Shown here one piece after another: positions 5,330-12,069 of a stretch of 12,069 bases of DNA; position 1 is the stretch's first letter, and every line of letters begins with the position of its first letter. The notes below the pieces were generated by a model. The model did not search any database, had not been told where the DNA came from, and worked only from the letters and a program-made list of their open reading frames with translations. The stretch lies in the NCBI GenBank assembly GCA_964370115.1, contig CAYJIA010000056.1, positions 1 to 12,069 on the forward strand, read 5' to 3'. The DNA comes from SIG603 sp964370115. Lineage in GTDB: Bacteria; Bacillota; Clostridia; Oscillospirales; Acutalibacteraceae. The translations under genes and the position numbers were made by a program.

Positions 5330-6635
5330 AGTTGAAATTATCCCCGAGGGGACAGAGCTTTCGGGGGTGCTTGAAATATCGTCGTTTGAAGGACCTGACG
5401 AGATAAATCACTGGTGGAATTTGGCACAAGGGTTTATGAAACTTCACCCAAATGTTGAGATAGTAGTAAGCGACACTATACCCAACTCAAGCCCTTTAAT
5501 CCCAACCGAACAATCCACTTTGGAAAAGGAAAAGTATATAGCGGATTTAAGAATAAGATTAATATCGGGCGATGCACCAGATTTAATATTTGGTGGCTTT
5601 GAAATCATATCTGATTTTGCGCCGAGTGATGTACTTTGGGATTTAAATGAATATATCGAAAGTGATGAAACATTTGTAGAAGAAGATTTTTATATGAATA
5701 TAATAAGGGCAAATGAAATAGGCGGATCATTGGTAGGTATTCCAATTGGTTTTTATGATGCAAATTCAATTCGTTTTAATACGGATATGTTAGATGCCGT
5801 TGGTATAAGTCTCGACGGTGTTGAGACCGTCGACTACAAATTTGTTATGAATACATATGAAAAATTACTTGAAAGTGGGAAATTCCCAGAACTTAAGTAT
5901 GTAGATGTCGAGGCGTCGAAATCATATGCGCTATTCTTATATGAGGAAATATATGCCTGTATAGACTTTGAGAGTCTTACAGCAAATTTTGACACAGAAA
6001 ATTTTAGAGATTTTTTAGAAACTATGAATGCGTATATGAGTACTGTGACTGAAATAGGAGTATACGATAACGGCAGCCCTATTTTTACAGATGAAACTTA
6101 CTTTTTAGAAATGCCACATTCTGTGTTGTTCAATAATATTAGCAAATATTTGAGAGATTATGAAAATGCCAGTGAACTTTACCCCATGCTATCAACGACA
6201 GGCGAACACATAATTTACACATATGATAATATGAGCATACCGAAAAATGCTAAAAATCCAGAACTTGCGTGGGAGTTTATTAAGTACTGCACATATGAAA
6301 GTGAAAAGGTAGGTACGTATCTTAACTATCAAACAGTAGGTCACTGGGACGGCGACAGATTTAATGGTGCTTTGCCAATAAACAAGGGAAATCTTGAAAA
6401 ATATCTCAAAGCCTCAATGGTAGGTCTTCCTGAGAATTACAGTGAAAAAATGATAACATATTTAGATGAGCTTACAAGTTATCCTACCAGACAGATTAGT
6501 ATGTTCGACACTTTATTGTTCGACTTAACTGAAATTATTTTAACGGATTTGTACTATACTCAATTGATAGATGTAGATGAATGCATTAAACAATTACAAG
6601 ATAGAGCGAATATCTATTTTGCGGAGATGGAATAA
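5250..6635 (+). CDS. Solute-binding lipoprotein of an ABC uptake system (family 1), second paralogue
   Basis: A 461-residue paralogue of the preceding gene. The signal peptide and lipobox (LVAC, C19) are identical in DNA and protein. Beyond residue 26 the two proteins differ at very many positions but share blocks such as LHPNVEI, the DLNE-IESDETF region, RFNTD, VDYKFVM, TANFDTENFR, NPELAWEFIKYC and GDRFN followed by PINK. The frame extends back to a TTG at 5235, but that codon overlaps the ribosome binding site GGAGGG (5237-5242), so ATG 5250 is used, exactly matching the start in the first gene. Divergence is largest in the middle and near the C-terminus, which suggests different ligands. 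No terminator is seen directly after it. No transport partner genes lie next to it, so it may work with a permease encoded elsewhere or in sensing. Confidence 0.82.
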   Translation: MKKLTSIILSIILISLVACSTGTSTAKVEIIPEGTELSGVLEISSFEGPDEINHWWNLAQGFMKLHPNVEIVVSDTIPNSSPLIPTEQSTLEKEKYIADLRIRLISGDAPDLIFGGFEIISDFAPSDVLWDLNEYIESDETFVEEDFYMNIIRANEIGGSLVGIPIGFYDANSIRFNTDMLDAVGISLDGVETVDYKFVMNTYEKLLESGKFPELKYVDVEASKSYALFLYEEIYACIDFESLTANFDTENFRDFLETMNAYMSTVTEIGVYDNGSPIFTDETYFLEMPHSVLFNNISKYLRDYENASELYPMLSTTGEHIIYTYDNMSIPKNAKNPELAWEFIKYCTYESEKVGTYLNYQTVGHWDGDRFNGALPINKGNLEKYLKASMVGLPENYSEKMITYLDELTSYPTRQISMFDTLLFDLTEIILTDLYYTQLIDVDECIKQLQDRANIYFAEME

Positions 6636-6654
6636 TTATAATACATTTATGCAC

Positions 6655-6699
6655 TTCACATAAAATTCAGATAAGTTCACATAAAATTCAGATAAGTTC
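6655..6699. repeat. 21-bp tandem repeat upstream of a promoter
   Basis: Two perfect adjacent copies of a 21-base unit (6655-6675 and 6676-6696) and the first bases of a third. Each unit begins TTCACATAAAA and ends CAGATAAG. The array ends a few bases before the -35 of the following promoter, a position suited to an activator or repressor site. The 21-base period is two helical turns, so proteins bound to each copy would face the same side. Confidence 0.8.
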
Positions 6700-6702
6700 T
6701 TC

Positions 6703-6732
6703 TTGCTTTTTTGTATGAAAATATGATATAAT
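6703..6732 (+). promoter_or_regulatory. Promoter for the prolyl isomerase gene
   Basis: TTGCTT (6703-6708), 18 bases, TATAAT (6727-6732) with TG one base upstream (extended -10). Transcription would begin near 6739. The -35 is imperfect, as in promoters helped by an upstream activator. Confidence 0.6.
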
Positions 6733-6785
6733 GGTCGGCGTGATATGTAAAAAATATCTATATAAAAATATAAAGGGTGGACATT

Positions 6786-8252
6786 ATGGGAAAAGGTGCT
6801 AGAAGTCGTGAAAAAAATGCCGACAAAAAAGTAATCCGTGCAGAAAAAAATCAAACAGAAACAAAAAAAGCAAAATGGGGTAAGTTTTGGACAGTGACTA
6901 TATCACTAGTTTTAGTAGTAGTGGTAGCTTCAACTATGATTGTCTACAACTTCTTTTATGCAAACGGTAAATATTTAAGAGACGCAGTTGTAATGGAGAC
7001 CGAAAATTTTGAAGTCGATAATGCGATGGCAACGTATAACTTTAGAAATATTTATGCTAATCTTGTTGATTTTTACAACGAAACATATTCAGGCTTTACA
7101 GCGGTAGATACATCAAGATCTCTAAAAGCTCAAGATTACGATGCCGATAGAACTTGGTTTGATTATATTTTAGATACAACAGTGACTACAACCGAAGAAA
7201 TGCTCGTGTGGTATGAAAAAGCACTTGCAGATGGCCTTTCGCTCTCTGAGCAAGAGATAGAAGCGGTTAATGAATATGTGGACGAGTCGCTTTCAAGTTA
7301 CTTCTTTGAAAATGGCATTAACTCGGACGATATTGTAAAAGCTGTAGAGTTAGGCAGACTTGCAAATAAGTCAATGGATGTATATAGAGATGAAGTTGAA
7401 TTTACAGATGAAGAAATTGAATCATTTTACGAAGAAAACCCAACTGCATATAATGTAATAACATATAGAACTTATAACTTGATTTACAATCAAGAAGGCG
7501 AAGTCGACGAGACGTTTGCTGCAGAAATAGCTACAGAGTTTGAGAACGCAAAAACTTCTGAGGAGTTTGATGCACTGATAGAAAAAGCTGAAAAAGAGGC
7601 ATCACCCGATATTGATGAAGATTACGTGCAAATTATATTAGATGCAAGCGTTGCAAATTCACGCCAATTAGACGAAACAGATGCGTTTTCTACATGGGCG
7701 TTTGAAGAGGGTAGAGTCGAAAACGAAATATATGTTTATCATGACGAAGAGATAATGCAATATGAATTTTATATGCTCACAAACCCACCAGCAAAAGATT
7801 CAAGAGAAACTATTGAGTTTAAACATATTCTGCTTGAAACAGCCGAAGATGAAACAGCTGAAGATACAGTGAAAAGAGCAGAGGAAATTTTGGCTCAATG
7901 GGAAGAAGCTGGCAAAACTGACGAAGCATTTAATGATTTAGTAGTGGAATATTCAGTCGATACAGGCTCTAATCTTACAGGTGGTTCTTACGAAGGTGTA
8001 AGAGAGGGTGATATGGTTGATGAAATGGATGAGTGGATATTTGATGAATCAAGACAAGAAGGCGATGTAGAGATTATTTCGACAACATATGGAGTGCATT
8101 TGACTGTATTTGTTAGCAATACAGGAGAGAGCTGGGAACAAACAATAATTTCTGATATGACAGAAAACGGAATTACAGAAATGACCGAAGAGCTTAAAAC
8201 CCTTTACCCAGTAACGATAGACGAAGAAAAAATGCAGGATATACCTGAATAA
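6786..8252 (+). CDS. Membrane-anchored parvulin-type peptidyl-prolyl isomerase
   Basis: A 488-residue protein of the PrsA/SurA type, a folding helper for proteins outside the cell membrane. The N-terminus is basic and cytoplasmic (residues 1-33), then there is one membrane segment (about 35-58). A large, very acidic outside part follows with helical SurA_N-like stretches (about 60-220). A parvulin (PpiC) domain lies at about 345-443, starting FKHILLETAED and ending TTYGVHLTVFV. Unlike B. subtilis PrsA there is no lipobox, so anchoring is by the helix. The parvulin core is diverged: the usual RHIL start reads KHIL and the usual final YGYH reads YGVH, so enzyme activity is not certain. The frame opens at a GTG at 6777, but AAGGGTGG (6773-6780) is the ribosome binding site, giving ATG 6786. 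Exported lipoproteins upstream are possible clients, which is inference. Confidence 0.82.
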   Translation: MGKGARSREKNADKKVIRAEKNQTETKKAKWGKFWTVTISLVLVVVVASTMIVYNFFYANGKYLRDAVVMETENFEVDNAMATYNFRNIYANLVDFYNETYSGFTAVDTSRSLKAQDYDADRTWFDYILDTTVTTTEEMLVWYEKALADGLSLSEQEIEAVNEYVDESLSSYFFENGINSDDIVKAVELGRLANKSMDVYRDEVEFTDEEIESFYEENPTAYNVITYRTYNLIYNQEGEVDETFAAEIATEFENAKTSEEFDALIEKAEKEASPDIDEDYVQIILDASVANSRQLDETDAFSTWAFEEGRVENEIYVYHDEEIMQYEFYMLTNPPAKDSRETIEFKHILLETAEDETAEDTVKRAEEILAQWEEAGKTDEAFNDLVVEYSVDTGSNLTGGSYEGVREGDMVDEMDEWIFDESRQEGDVEIISTTYGVHLTVFVSNTGESWEQTIISDMTENGITEMTEELKTLYPVTIDEEKMQDIPE

Positions 8253-8253
8253 T

Positions 8254-8287
8254 AAAAAAACTCAGCCAATAGACTGAGTTTTTTTTG
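8254..8287. terminator. Bidirectional terminator between convergent genes
   Basis: ACTCAG pairs with CTGAGT (about 8260-8279) and the stem continues into an A run on the left and a T run on the right. On the + strand it ends the isomerase gene; read on the minus strand it has a T run as well and ends pncB. Confidence 0.9.
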
Positions 8288-8291
8288 TTGC

Positions 8292-9746
8292 TTAATAGAA
8301 GTCCTTCGATAGGAGTTTTTGTCTTTCGTCCCATAGTGACTGCGAGAAATCGACATAATAGGTATGTGGATTTTCAAATCTTTTTACTTCGTCCCAAAGC
8401 GTATCGAGTTGCTCTTGGCAATAATCTCTTATCTCTTTTAAACTTTTTTCGTTGTATAGGCATTGCCCGTTTTCATAAATTTTATTCCTTATTGGAACAG
8501 CGATGAAATTTTCCACCTTTTTTCTTTTCCAAGTATGTTCTGGGTCAAATAGAATATATGGCTTTTCGTCGTCTATAATTTCGCCATGTAGGGTGATTAC
8601 ATCGGCAATCGCCTTGCCTGTTTCACGGTCTATTAGTCTCCACAATTCTTTAAAGCAAGGTGTGGTGATTTTTGACACATTTTCACTCATCTTAATTTTT
8701 GGAACAAGCTCACCTTTTTCTCCTTGTGTTGCGACAAGTTTATATACTCCGCCAAACACAGGCTCTGAGGACGAGGTGATAAGCCTTTCTCCTACACCAA
8801 AAGAGTCGACTTTTGCACCTTGTACTAGCATGTCTCTTATAATGTATTCATCGAGTGAGTTAGATGCACAAATTTCACAGTCGGAAAAACCTGCGTCATC
8901 AAGCATTTTTCTTGCTTTCTTTGAAAGGTAGGTGATGTCACCACTGTCTATCCTAATTGCCTTTGGTCTAAATCCACTTGGCACTATCACTTCGTTAAAG
9001 ACTTTAATAGCGTTTGGTATGCCAGATTTAAGCACACTGTAAGTGTCGACAAGCAAGGTGCAGTTTTGTGGGTATTCTGTTGCATATGCCTTAAATGCTT
9101 CGTACTCGCTGTCAAAAAGTTGTACCCAGCTGTGAGCCATGGTGCCAAGTGCAGGTACGTCAAATTTGATATCGCTAATTGTGCAAGCGCTACCTGTGCA
9201 ACCGCCAATATATGAGGCTCTAGCACCGTATATCGCACCGTCAAAGCCTTGTGCACGCCTTGAACCGAACTCTAAAACAGCTCTGCCACCGGCGGCTCTA
9301 ACAATTCTGTTTGCCTTTGTAGCGATAAGACTTTGGTGGTTTATACAAAGCAAAATCATAGTTTCTATAAACTGTGCCTGAATTACTGGACCTTTTACCG
9401 TGACTATAGGTTCGCCAGGGAAGATAGGCGTGCCCTCGGGCACAACCCAAACATCGCAGGCGAAATCAAAGTTTTTTAGATAATTTAAAAACTCTTCTCT
9501 AAAAATATTTTTTGAACGAAGATAGTCTATGTCTTCGTCGGCAAAATGTAAATTTTCAAGATAATCTACAAGTTGTTTTACACCTGCCATAATGGCAAAA
9601 CCGCCCTTGTCTGGGACTCGTCTAAAAAACATGTCATAGTAGCAAATTTTATTTTCTATGCCGTTTGCAAAATATCCATTTGCCATAGTTAGCTCGTAAA
9701 AATCCACGAGCATGGTAAGGTTAATTTTATGTGAAAAGTTATTCAT
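8292..9746 (-). CDS. pncB: Nicotinate phosphoribosyltransferase
   Basis: A 484-residue nicotinate phosphoribosyltransferase, the cytoplasmic enzyme that joins nicotinate to PRPP with ATP use to form nicotinate mononucleotide in NAD salvage. Motifs seen are the N-terminal LTMLVDFYELTMANGYF, FGSRRAQGFDGA (160-171) with GGCTGSA after it, GTMAHSWV (201-208) with H205 as the histidine that is phosphorylated in this family, and RIDSGD (265-270) in the phosphoribosyl site. Length is normal for the Firmicute type. The ATG is preceded on its strand by AGGGG at a spacing of about 10. It points toward the isomerase gene and shares a terminator with it. The divergent regulator gene and the inverted repeats in the common upstream region may relate to its control, but this is not shown. 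Confidence 0.95.
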   Translation of the reverse strand: MNNFSHKINLTMLVDFYELTMANGYFANGIENKICYYDMFFRRVPDKGGFAIMAGVKQLVDYLENLHFADEDIDYLRSKNIFREEFLNYLKNFDFACDVWVVPEGTPIFPGEPIVTVKGPVIQAQFIETMILLCINHQSLIATKANRIVRAAGGRAVLEFGSRRAQGFDGAIYGARASYIGGCTGSACTISDIKFDVPALGTMAHSWVQLFDSEYEAFKAYATEYPQNCTLLVDTYSVLKSGIPNAIKVFNEVIVPSGFRPKAIRIDSGDITYLSKKARKMLDDAGFSDCEICASNSLDEYIIRDMLVQGAKVDSFGVGERLITSSSEPVFGGVYKLVATQGEKGELVPKIKMSENVSKITTPCFKELWRLIDRETGKAIADVITLHGEIIDDEKPYILFDPEHTWKRKKVENFIAVPIRNKIYENGQCLYNEKSLKEIRDYCQEQLDTLWDEVKRFENPHTYYVDFSQSLWDERQKLLSKDFY

Positions 9747-9782
9747 TGATATAATACCCCTATTGTATTAAAATATTTTTAA

Positions 9783-9811
9783 ATTTTACCACAAACTTAC
9801 AAAACTTTCAA
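9783..9811 (-). promoter_or_regulatory. Sigma-A type promoter for pncB
   Basis: On the minus strand TTGAAA (complement of 9806-9811), 17 bases, and TAAAAT (complement of 9783-9788) with TG one base upstream of the -10. Transcription would begin near 9776, about 30 bases before the ATG. Confidence 0.7.
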
Positions 9812-9842
9812 CAATTTTATTTCTAGTTTTATATAGTATTAT

Positions 9843-9888
9843 ACAGATAATTTTAAACAATATAGCCAAAATTATCTGTTTTAGATAA
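9843..9888. promoter_or_regulatory. Inverted AGATAA half-sites between divergent genes
   Basis: A 12-bp perfect inverted repeat (ACAGATAATTTT at 9843-9854 and its complement at 9868-9879) is followed by another AGATAA at 9883-9888. The right arm TTATCT (9872-9877) can therefore pair either with 9845-9850 or with 9883-9888. This gives three half-sites in alternating orientation. The position between pncB and the XRE gene fits an operator for one or both; which protein binds is unknown. Confidence 0.5.
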
Positions 9889-9949
9889 CTTTTGCTTCTA
9901 AAAATGAAAAAATTAACAAAATATTCATAAATTTAATCTAAATAAATAT

Positions 9950-9955
9950 TATAAT
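9950..9955 (+). promoter_or_regulatory. Likely -10 element for the XRE regulator gene
   Basis: TATAAT at 9950-9955, 41 bases before the ATG. No good -35 is seen at 16-18 bases upstream in this very AT-rich stretch (TTCATA at 9924-9929 is 20 bases away), so the promoter may be weak or need help. Confidence 0.4.
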
Positions 9956-9996
9956 ATAGACAAATAAATTATGTTTCATTATGAAAGGAGCTCCAT

Positions 9997-10245
9997 ATGC
10001 GTTTGAGAAAACAGCCTCTTGGCGATAAAAATCTTATAGGAGCAAGAGTGGAATCGGCGCGCAAGAATCAAGGAATGAAGCAAAAGGAATTACTTGCGCA
10101 GTTACAAGTAAGAGGGGTTGATTTGAACTCTTCTGGACTTTCAAAGCTGGAGGGACAAATAAGATTTGTTTCTGATTTTGAACTTTTAGCACTGGCTGAT
10201 ATACTTAATGTTTCTGTAATGTGGTTACTCACAGGTAAAAAGTAA
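9997..10245 (+). CDS. Small XRE-family helix-turn-helix regulator
   Basis: An 82-residue protein that is almost only one HTH_XRE (Cro/CI type) DNA-binding domain. Residues about 13-80 carry LIGARVESARKNQGMKQKELL for the first helices, a recognition region around SSGLSKLEGQ, and the usual end FELLALADILNVSVMWLL. There is no added sensor or dimerisation domain, so it should act as a dimer through the same small domain. The ribosome binding site AAAGGAG (9984-9990) is well placed before ATG 9997. The gene stands alone between a divergent pncB and a convergent ABC-F gene. It may bind the inverted half-sites in its own upstream region, as many such small regulators control themselves, but the target is not established. 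Confidence 0.85.
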   Translation: MRLRKQPLGDKNLIGARVESARKNQGMKQKELLAQLQVRGVDLNSSGLSKLEGQIRFVSDFELLALADILNVSVMWLLTGKK

Positions 10246-10247
10246 TA

Positions 10248-10265
10248 GTGATAAAAAATTATCAC
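10248..10265 (+). other. Small hairpin after the regulator gene
   Basis: GTGATAA (10248-10254), AAAA loop, TTATCAC (10259-10265) directly after the stop codon. There is no T run, and the true terminator follows a few bases later. It may protect the 3' end, or be chance in AT-rich DNA. Confidence 0.4.
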
Positions 10266-10271
10266 CCGATT

Positions 10272-10308
10272 AAAAAGCAGACTAGCGTAAGCTGGCCTGC
10301 TTTTTTTT
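10272..10308. terminator. Bidirectional terminator between XRE gene and ABC-F gene
   Basis: AAAAAGCAG (10272-10280) pairs with CTGCTTTTT (10297-10305), with an inner stem CTAGC/GCTGG closed by GTAA and one A-C mismatch between them. A run of eight T follows on the + strand, and the left A run gives a T run on the minus strand, so it can end both convergent genes. Confidence 0.88.
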
Positions 10309-10370
10309 ATGGCTCATGGGGTATAATCAAAAAATCGAAAGTTTTTGTCACAATTACTATTAACGATTAA

Positions 10371-11930
10371 TTAATCTGTAAGCTTCGTTGTCCATTCCTC
10401 GCAGTTTAGGACTCTATCTACTATGTCAGAATAAAACTCAGGCTCGTGACAAATGAGTACTATACTGCCTTTATATGCCTTTAAAGCTCTTTTTAATTCA
10501 TCTTTAGCGTCTACGTCTAAATGGTTAGTAGGCTCGTCTAATAGAAGCACATTTGTGTTTTGGTTGATAAGCTTGCAAAGCCTTACTTTTGCCTGCTCTC
10601 CACCGCTTAAAACTTTTACCATGCTCTCAATATGCTTAGTGGTAAGCCCGCACTTTGCTAGTGCACTGCGCACTTCTCTTTGTTCTAAGGACGGGAACTC
10701 TTGCCATACCTCTTCTATACAAGTTTTATTGTTGCTATAATCTGCCTCTTGCTCAAAATAGCCTATTTCTAAGTAGTCGCCCAGCTCAGACTTTCCGCTT
10801 ATTGCGGGGATTTTACCCATGAGGCTTTTAAGCAGGGTGGTTTTTCCTATACCGTTAGCACCTGTCAGTGCAATTTTTTGACCTCTTTCCATCTCGATGT
10901 TTAGAGGACTTGAAAGAGGTGCGTCATAGCCTATTACTAAATCGGAAGTCCTAAATATATATTTGCTTGCAGTTCTGCCTTCTTTAAAATTGAACTCAGG
11001 TTTTGGTTTATCTTTTGCAAGCTCTATAATGTCCATTTTATCAAGTTTTTTCTGTCTTGACATTGCCATATTTCTAGTTGAAACTCTTGCTTTATTTCGA
11101 GCAACAAAGTCTTTAAGCTCGCTTATTTCTTGTTGTTGTCTTTTGTAAGCTGCCTCAAGTTGTGACTTCTTCATTGCATAAACTTCTTGGAAGTTGTTAT
11201 AGTCGCCAACATATCGAGTGAGCTGGGCATTTTCTACGTGATATATTAAGTTGATAACGCTGTTTAAAAATGGTATATCATGAGATATCAATATAAAGGC
11301 GTTTTCATAGTCTATAAGATATCTTTTAAGCCACTGAATATGTACCTCATCAAGATAGTTAGTAGGCTCGTCAAGCAATAAAATATCGGGTTTTTCTAAA
11401 AGAAGTTTTGCAAGCAAAACTTTTGTACGCTGACCGCCACTTAGTTCTGTTACATCTTTGTCAAAGCCTATGTCTTCAAGACCTAATGCACGTCCAACTT
11501 CCTCGACCTTTGCATCGACCACATAAAAATCGCGCATTGCAAGGGCGTCTTGAATATTTCCGAGTTCTTCCATCATTTCATCAAGCTCATCGCCGTCTGC
11601 ATCGCCCATGTTGTCGCAGATTTCGTTCATTCGTGTCTCAAGCTCAAAAAGTGGTGCAAAGGCTGATTTTAGTATATCTCTAATACTTTGGCCTGCGCTT
11701 AAAACAGTGTGCTGGTCAAGGTATCCCACCTTTACATTATTACTCCATTCGATTTTTCCCTCGTCTGGCATGAGTGAACCTGTGATTATATTCATAAAAG
11801 TCGACTTACCCTCGCCGTTTGCGCCGATAAATCCGACATGCTCGCCCTTTAAAAGGCGGAAACTGACATCGCTTAAAATTGCACGGTCACCAAAACCATG
11901 ACTAAGATTTTCTACATTTAATATGCTCAT
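10371..11930 (-). CDS. ABC-F family ATPase (YkpA/YbiT type)
   Basis: A 519-residue soluble ATPase with two ABC domains and no membrane part, typical of ABC-F proteins. Members bind the ribosome near the E site and ease translation of difficult sequences or protect against ribosome-targeting drugs. In domain 1, Walker A is GANGEGKST (36-44), the signature LSGGQ (163-167), Walker B ILLLDEPTN (183-191) and the H-loop H217. The charged linker, about 240-320, contacts tRNA in the family. In domain 2, Walker A is GANGIGKTT (357-365), the signature LSGGE (441-445), Walker B LLLDEPTNHLD (462-472) and the H-loop H495 in CHEPEF, where D after H is replaced by E. The ribosome binding site AGGAG (minus strand, 11938-11942) is 7 bases from the ATG. 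Overall layout and length fit the housekeeping YkpA/YbiT group rather than a known resistance type, at moderate certainty. Confidence 0.92.
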   Translation of the reverse strand: MSILNVENLSHGFGDRAILSDVSFRLLKGEHVGFIGANGEGKSTFMNIITGSLMPDEGKIEWSNNVKVGYLDQHTVLSAGQSIRDILKSAFAPLFELETRMNEICDNMGDADGDELDEMMEELGNIQDALAMRDFYVVDAKVEEVGRALGLEDIGFDKDVTELSGGQRTKVLLAKLLLEKPDILLLDEPTNYLDEVHIQWLKRYLIDYENAFILISHDIPFLNSVINLIYHVENAQLTRYVGDYNNFQEVYAMKKSQLEAAYKRQQQEISELKDFVARNKARVSTRNMAMSRQKKLDKMDIIELAKDKPKPEFNFKEGRTASKYIFRTSDLVIGYDAPLSSPLNIEMERGQKIALTGANGIGKTTLLKSLMGKIPAISGKSELGDYLEIGYFEQEADYSNNKTCIEEVWQEFPSLEQREVRSALAKCGLTTKHIESMVKVLSGGEQAKVRLCKLINQNTNVLLLDEPTNHLDVDAKDELKRALKAYKGSIVLICHEPEFYSDIVDRVLNCEEWTTKLTD

Positions 11931-11960
11931 ATTTTTACTCCTAAATTAATTAACTAATAT

Positions 11961-11989
11961 ATTCTATGATAAATTTTGATAGAATGCAA
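11961..11989 (-). promoter_or_regulatory. Sigma-A type promoter for the ABC-F gene
   Basis: On the minus strand TTGCAT (complement of 11984-11989), 17 bases, TAGAAT (complement of 11961-11966). Transcription would begin near 11954, about 24 bases before the start codon. The leader is short and shows no sign of the upstream-peptide attenuation known for some ABC-F resistance genes. Confidence 0.6.
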
Positions 11990-12040
11990 GCTTTTCTATT
12001 AAGAATTGTGATTTGTGCCATTGGTGTTATTAAAATATAA

Positions 12041-12059
12041 GAAAATGCATAGCATTTTC
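12041..12059. other. Short perfect hairpin at the right edge
   Basis: GAAAATGC (12041-12048), ATA, GCATTTTC (12052-12059), a perfect 8-bp stem. It could be a terminator or the edge of a palindromic repeat; the window ends 10 bases later, so it cannot be decided. The rest of 11990-12069 shows no gene. Confidence 0.4.
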
Positions 12060-12069
12060 CACCATAATT

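Noticed and set aside
8503..8931. 142-residue open frame on the + strand inside pncB, and similar ones inside the ABC-F gene
   Set aside because: They overlap strongly conserved enzymes on the other strand and have no ribosome binding site or recognisable domain.
10371..11930. ABC-F gene as a specific antibiotic resistance determinant
   Set aside because: The linker and leader show no clear resistance-type feature, and the overall layout fits the housekeeping group; resistance cannot be inferred from this sequence.

Overview
The window reads as chromosomal DNA of a low-GC, spore-forming Firmicute, most likely an anaerobic Clostridia member. The evidence is the AT-rich intergenic DNA, strong AGGAGG-type ribosome binding sites, Firmicute-type rho-independent terminators, sporulation genes yabP and yabQ, a long-form Hpf, and a class I iron-sulfur fumarase subunit. 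Species cannot be given from the sequence alone. There are eleven protein genes and no tRNA, rRNA, CRISPR array, transposase or phage gene.

Layout. Positions 1-322 hold no gene: they carry palindromic repeats, the terminator of a gene lying to the left, and a promoter that fits the mother-cell sporulation factor sigma-E. Then, on the + strand, comes the cluster yabP-yabQ-divIC-yabR (323-1899), the same order as in Bacillus subtilis. yabP and yabQ overlap by 4 bp, whereas divIC has its own vegetative-type promoter, so sporulation and growth functions are separable. A strong terminator closes the cluster. Next are a fumarase alpha subunit without its usual beta partner (2032-2871) and the ribosome hibernation factor hpf (3012-3536), which has its own promoter, a structured leader and a terminator.

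Positions 3546-3770 form a dense array of hairpins. After it come two tandem paralogous solute-binding lipoproteins (3823-5202 and 5250-6635) with no permease or ATPase gene beside them. Their ribosome binding sites and signal-peptide coding regions are identical over 93 bp while the rest of each gene has diverged. A membrane-anchored parvulin-type prolyl isomerase follows (6786-8252), preceded by a 21-bp tandem repeat and a promoter; it could help fold exported proteins such as these lipoproteins.

The right third changes orientation: nicotinate phosphoribosyltransferase pncB (minus, NAD salvage), a small XRE-family regulator (plus), and a two-domain ABC-F translation-factor ATPase (minus). 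pncB and the regulator gene diverge from a 250-bp region with three AGATAA half-sites in inverted arrangement, a good operator candidate. Convergent gene pairs share bidirectional terminators.

Most unusual points: the 93-bp identical leader block of the lipoprotein pair, a family of short palindromes sharing an AGAGCC core and scattered between genes, and the AGATAA half-site array. No complete undescribed multi-gene system can be claimed from this window.
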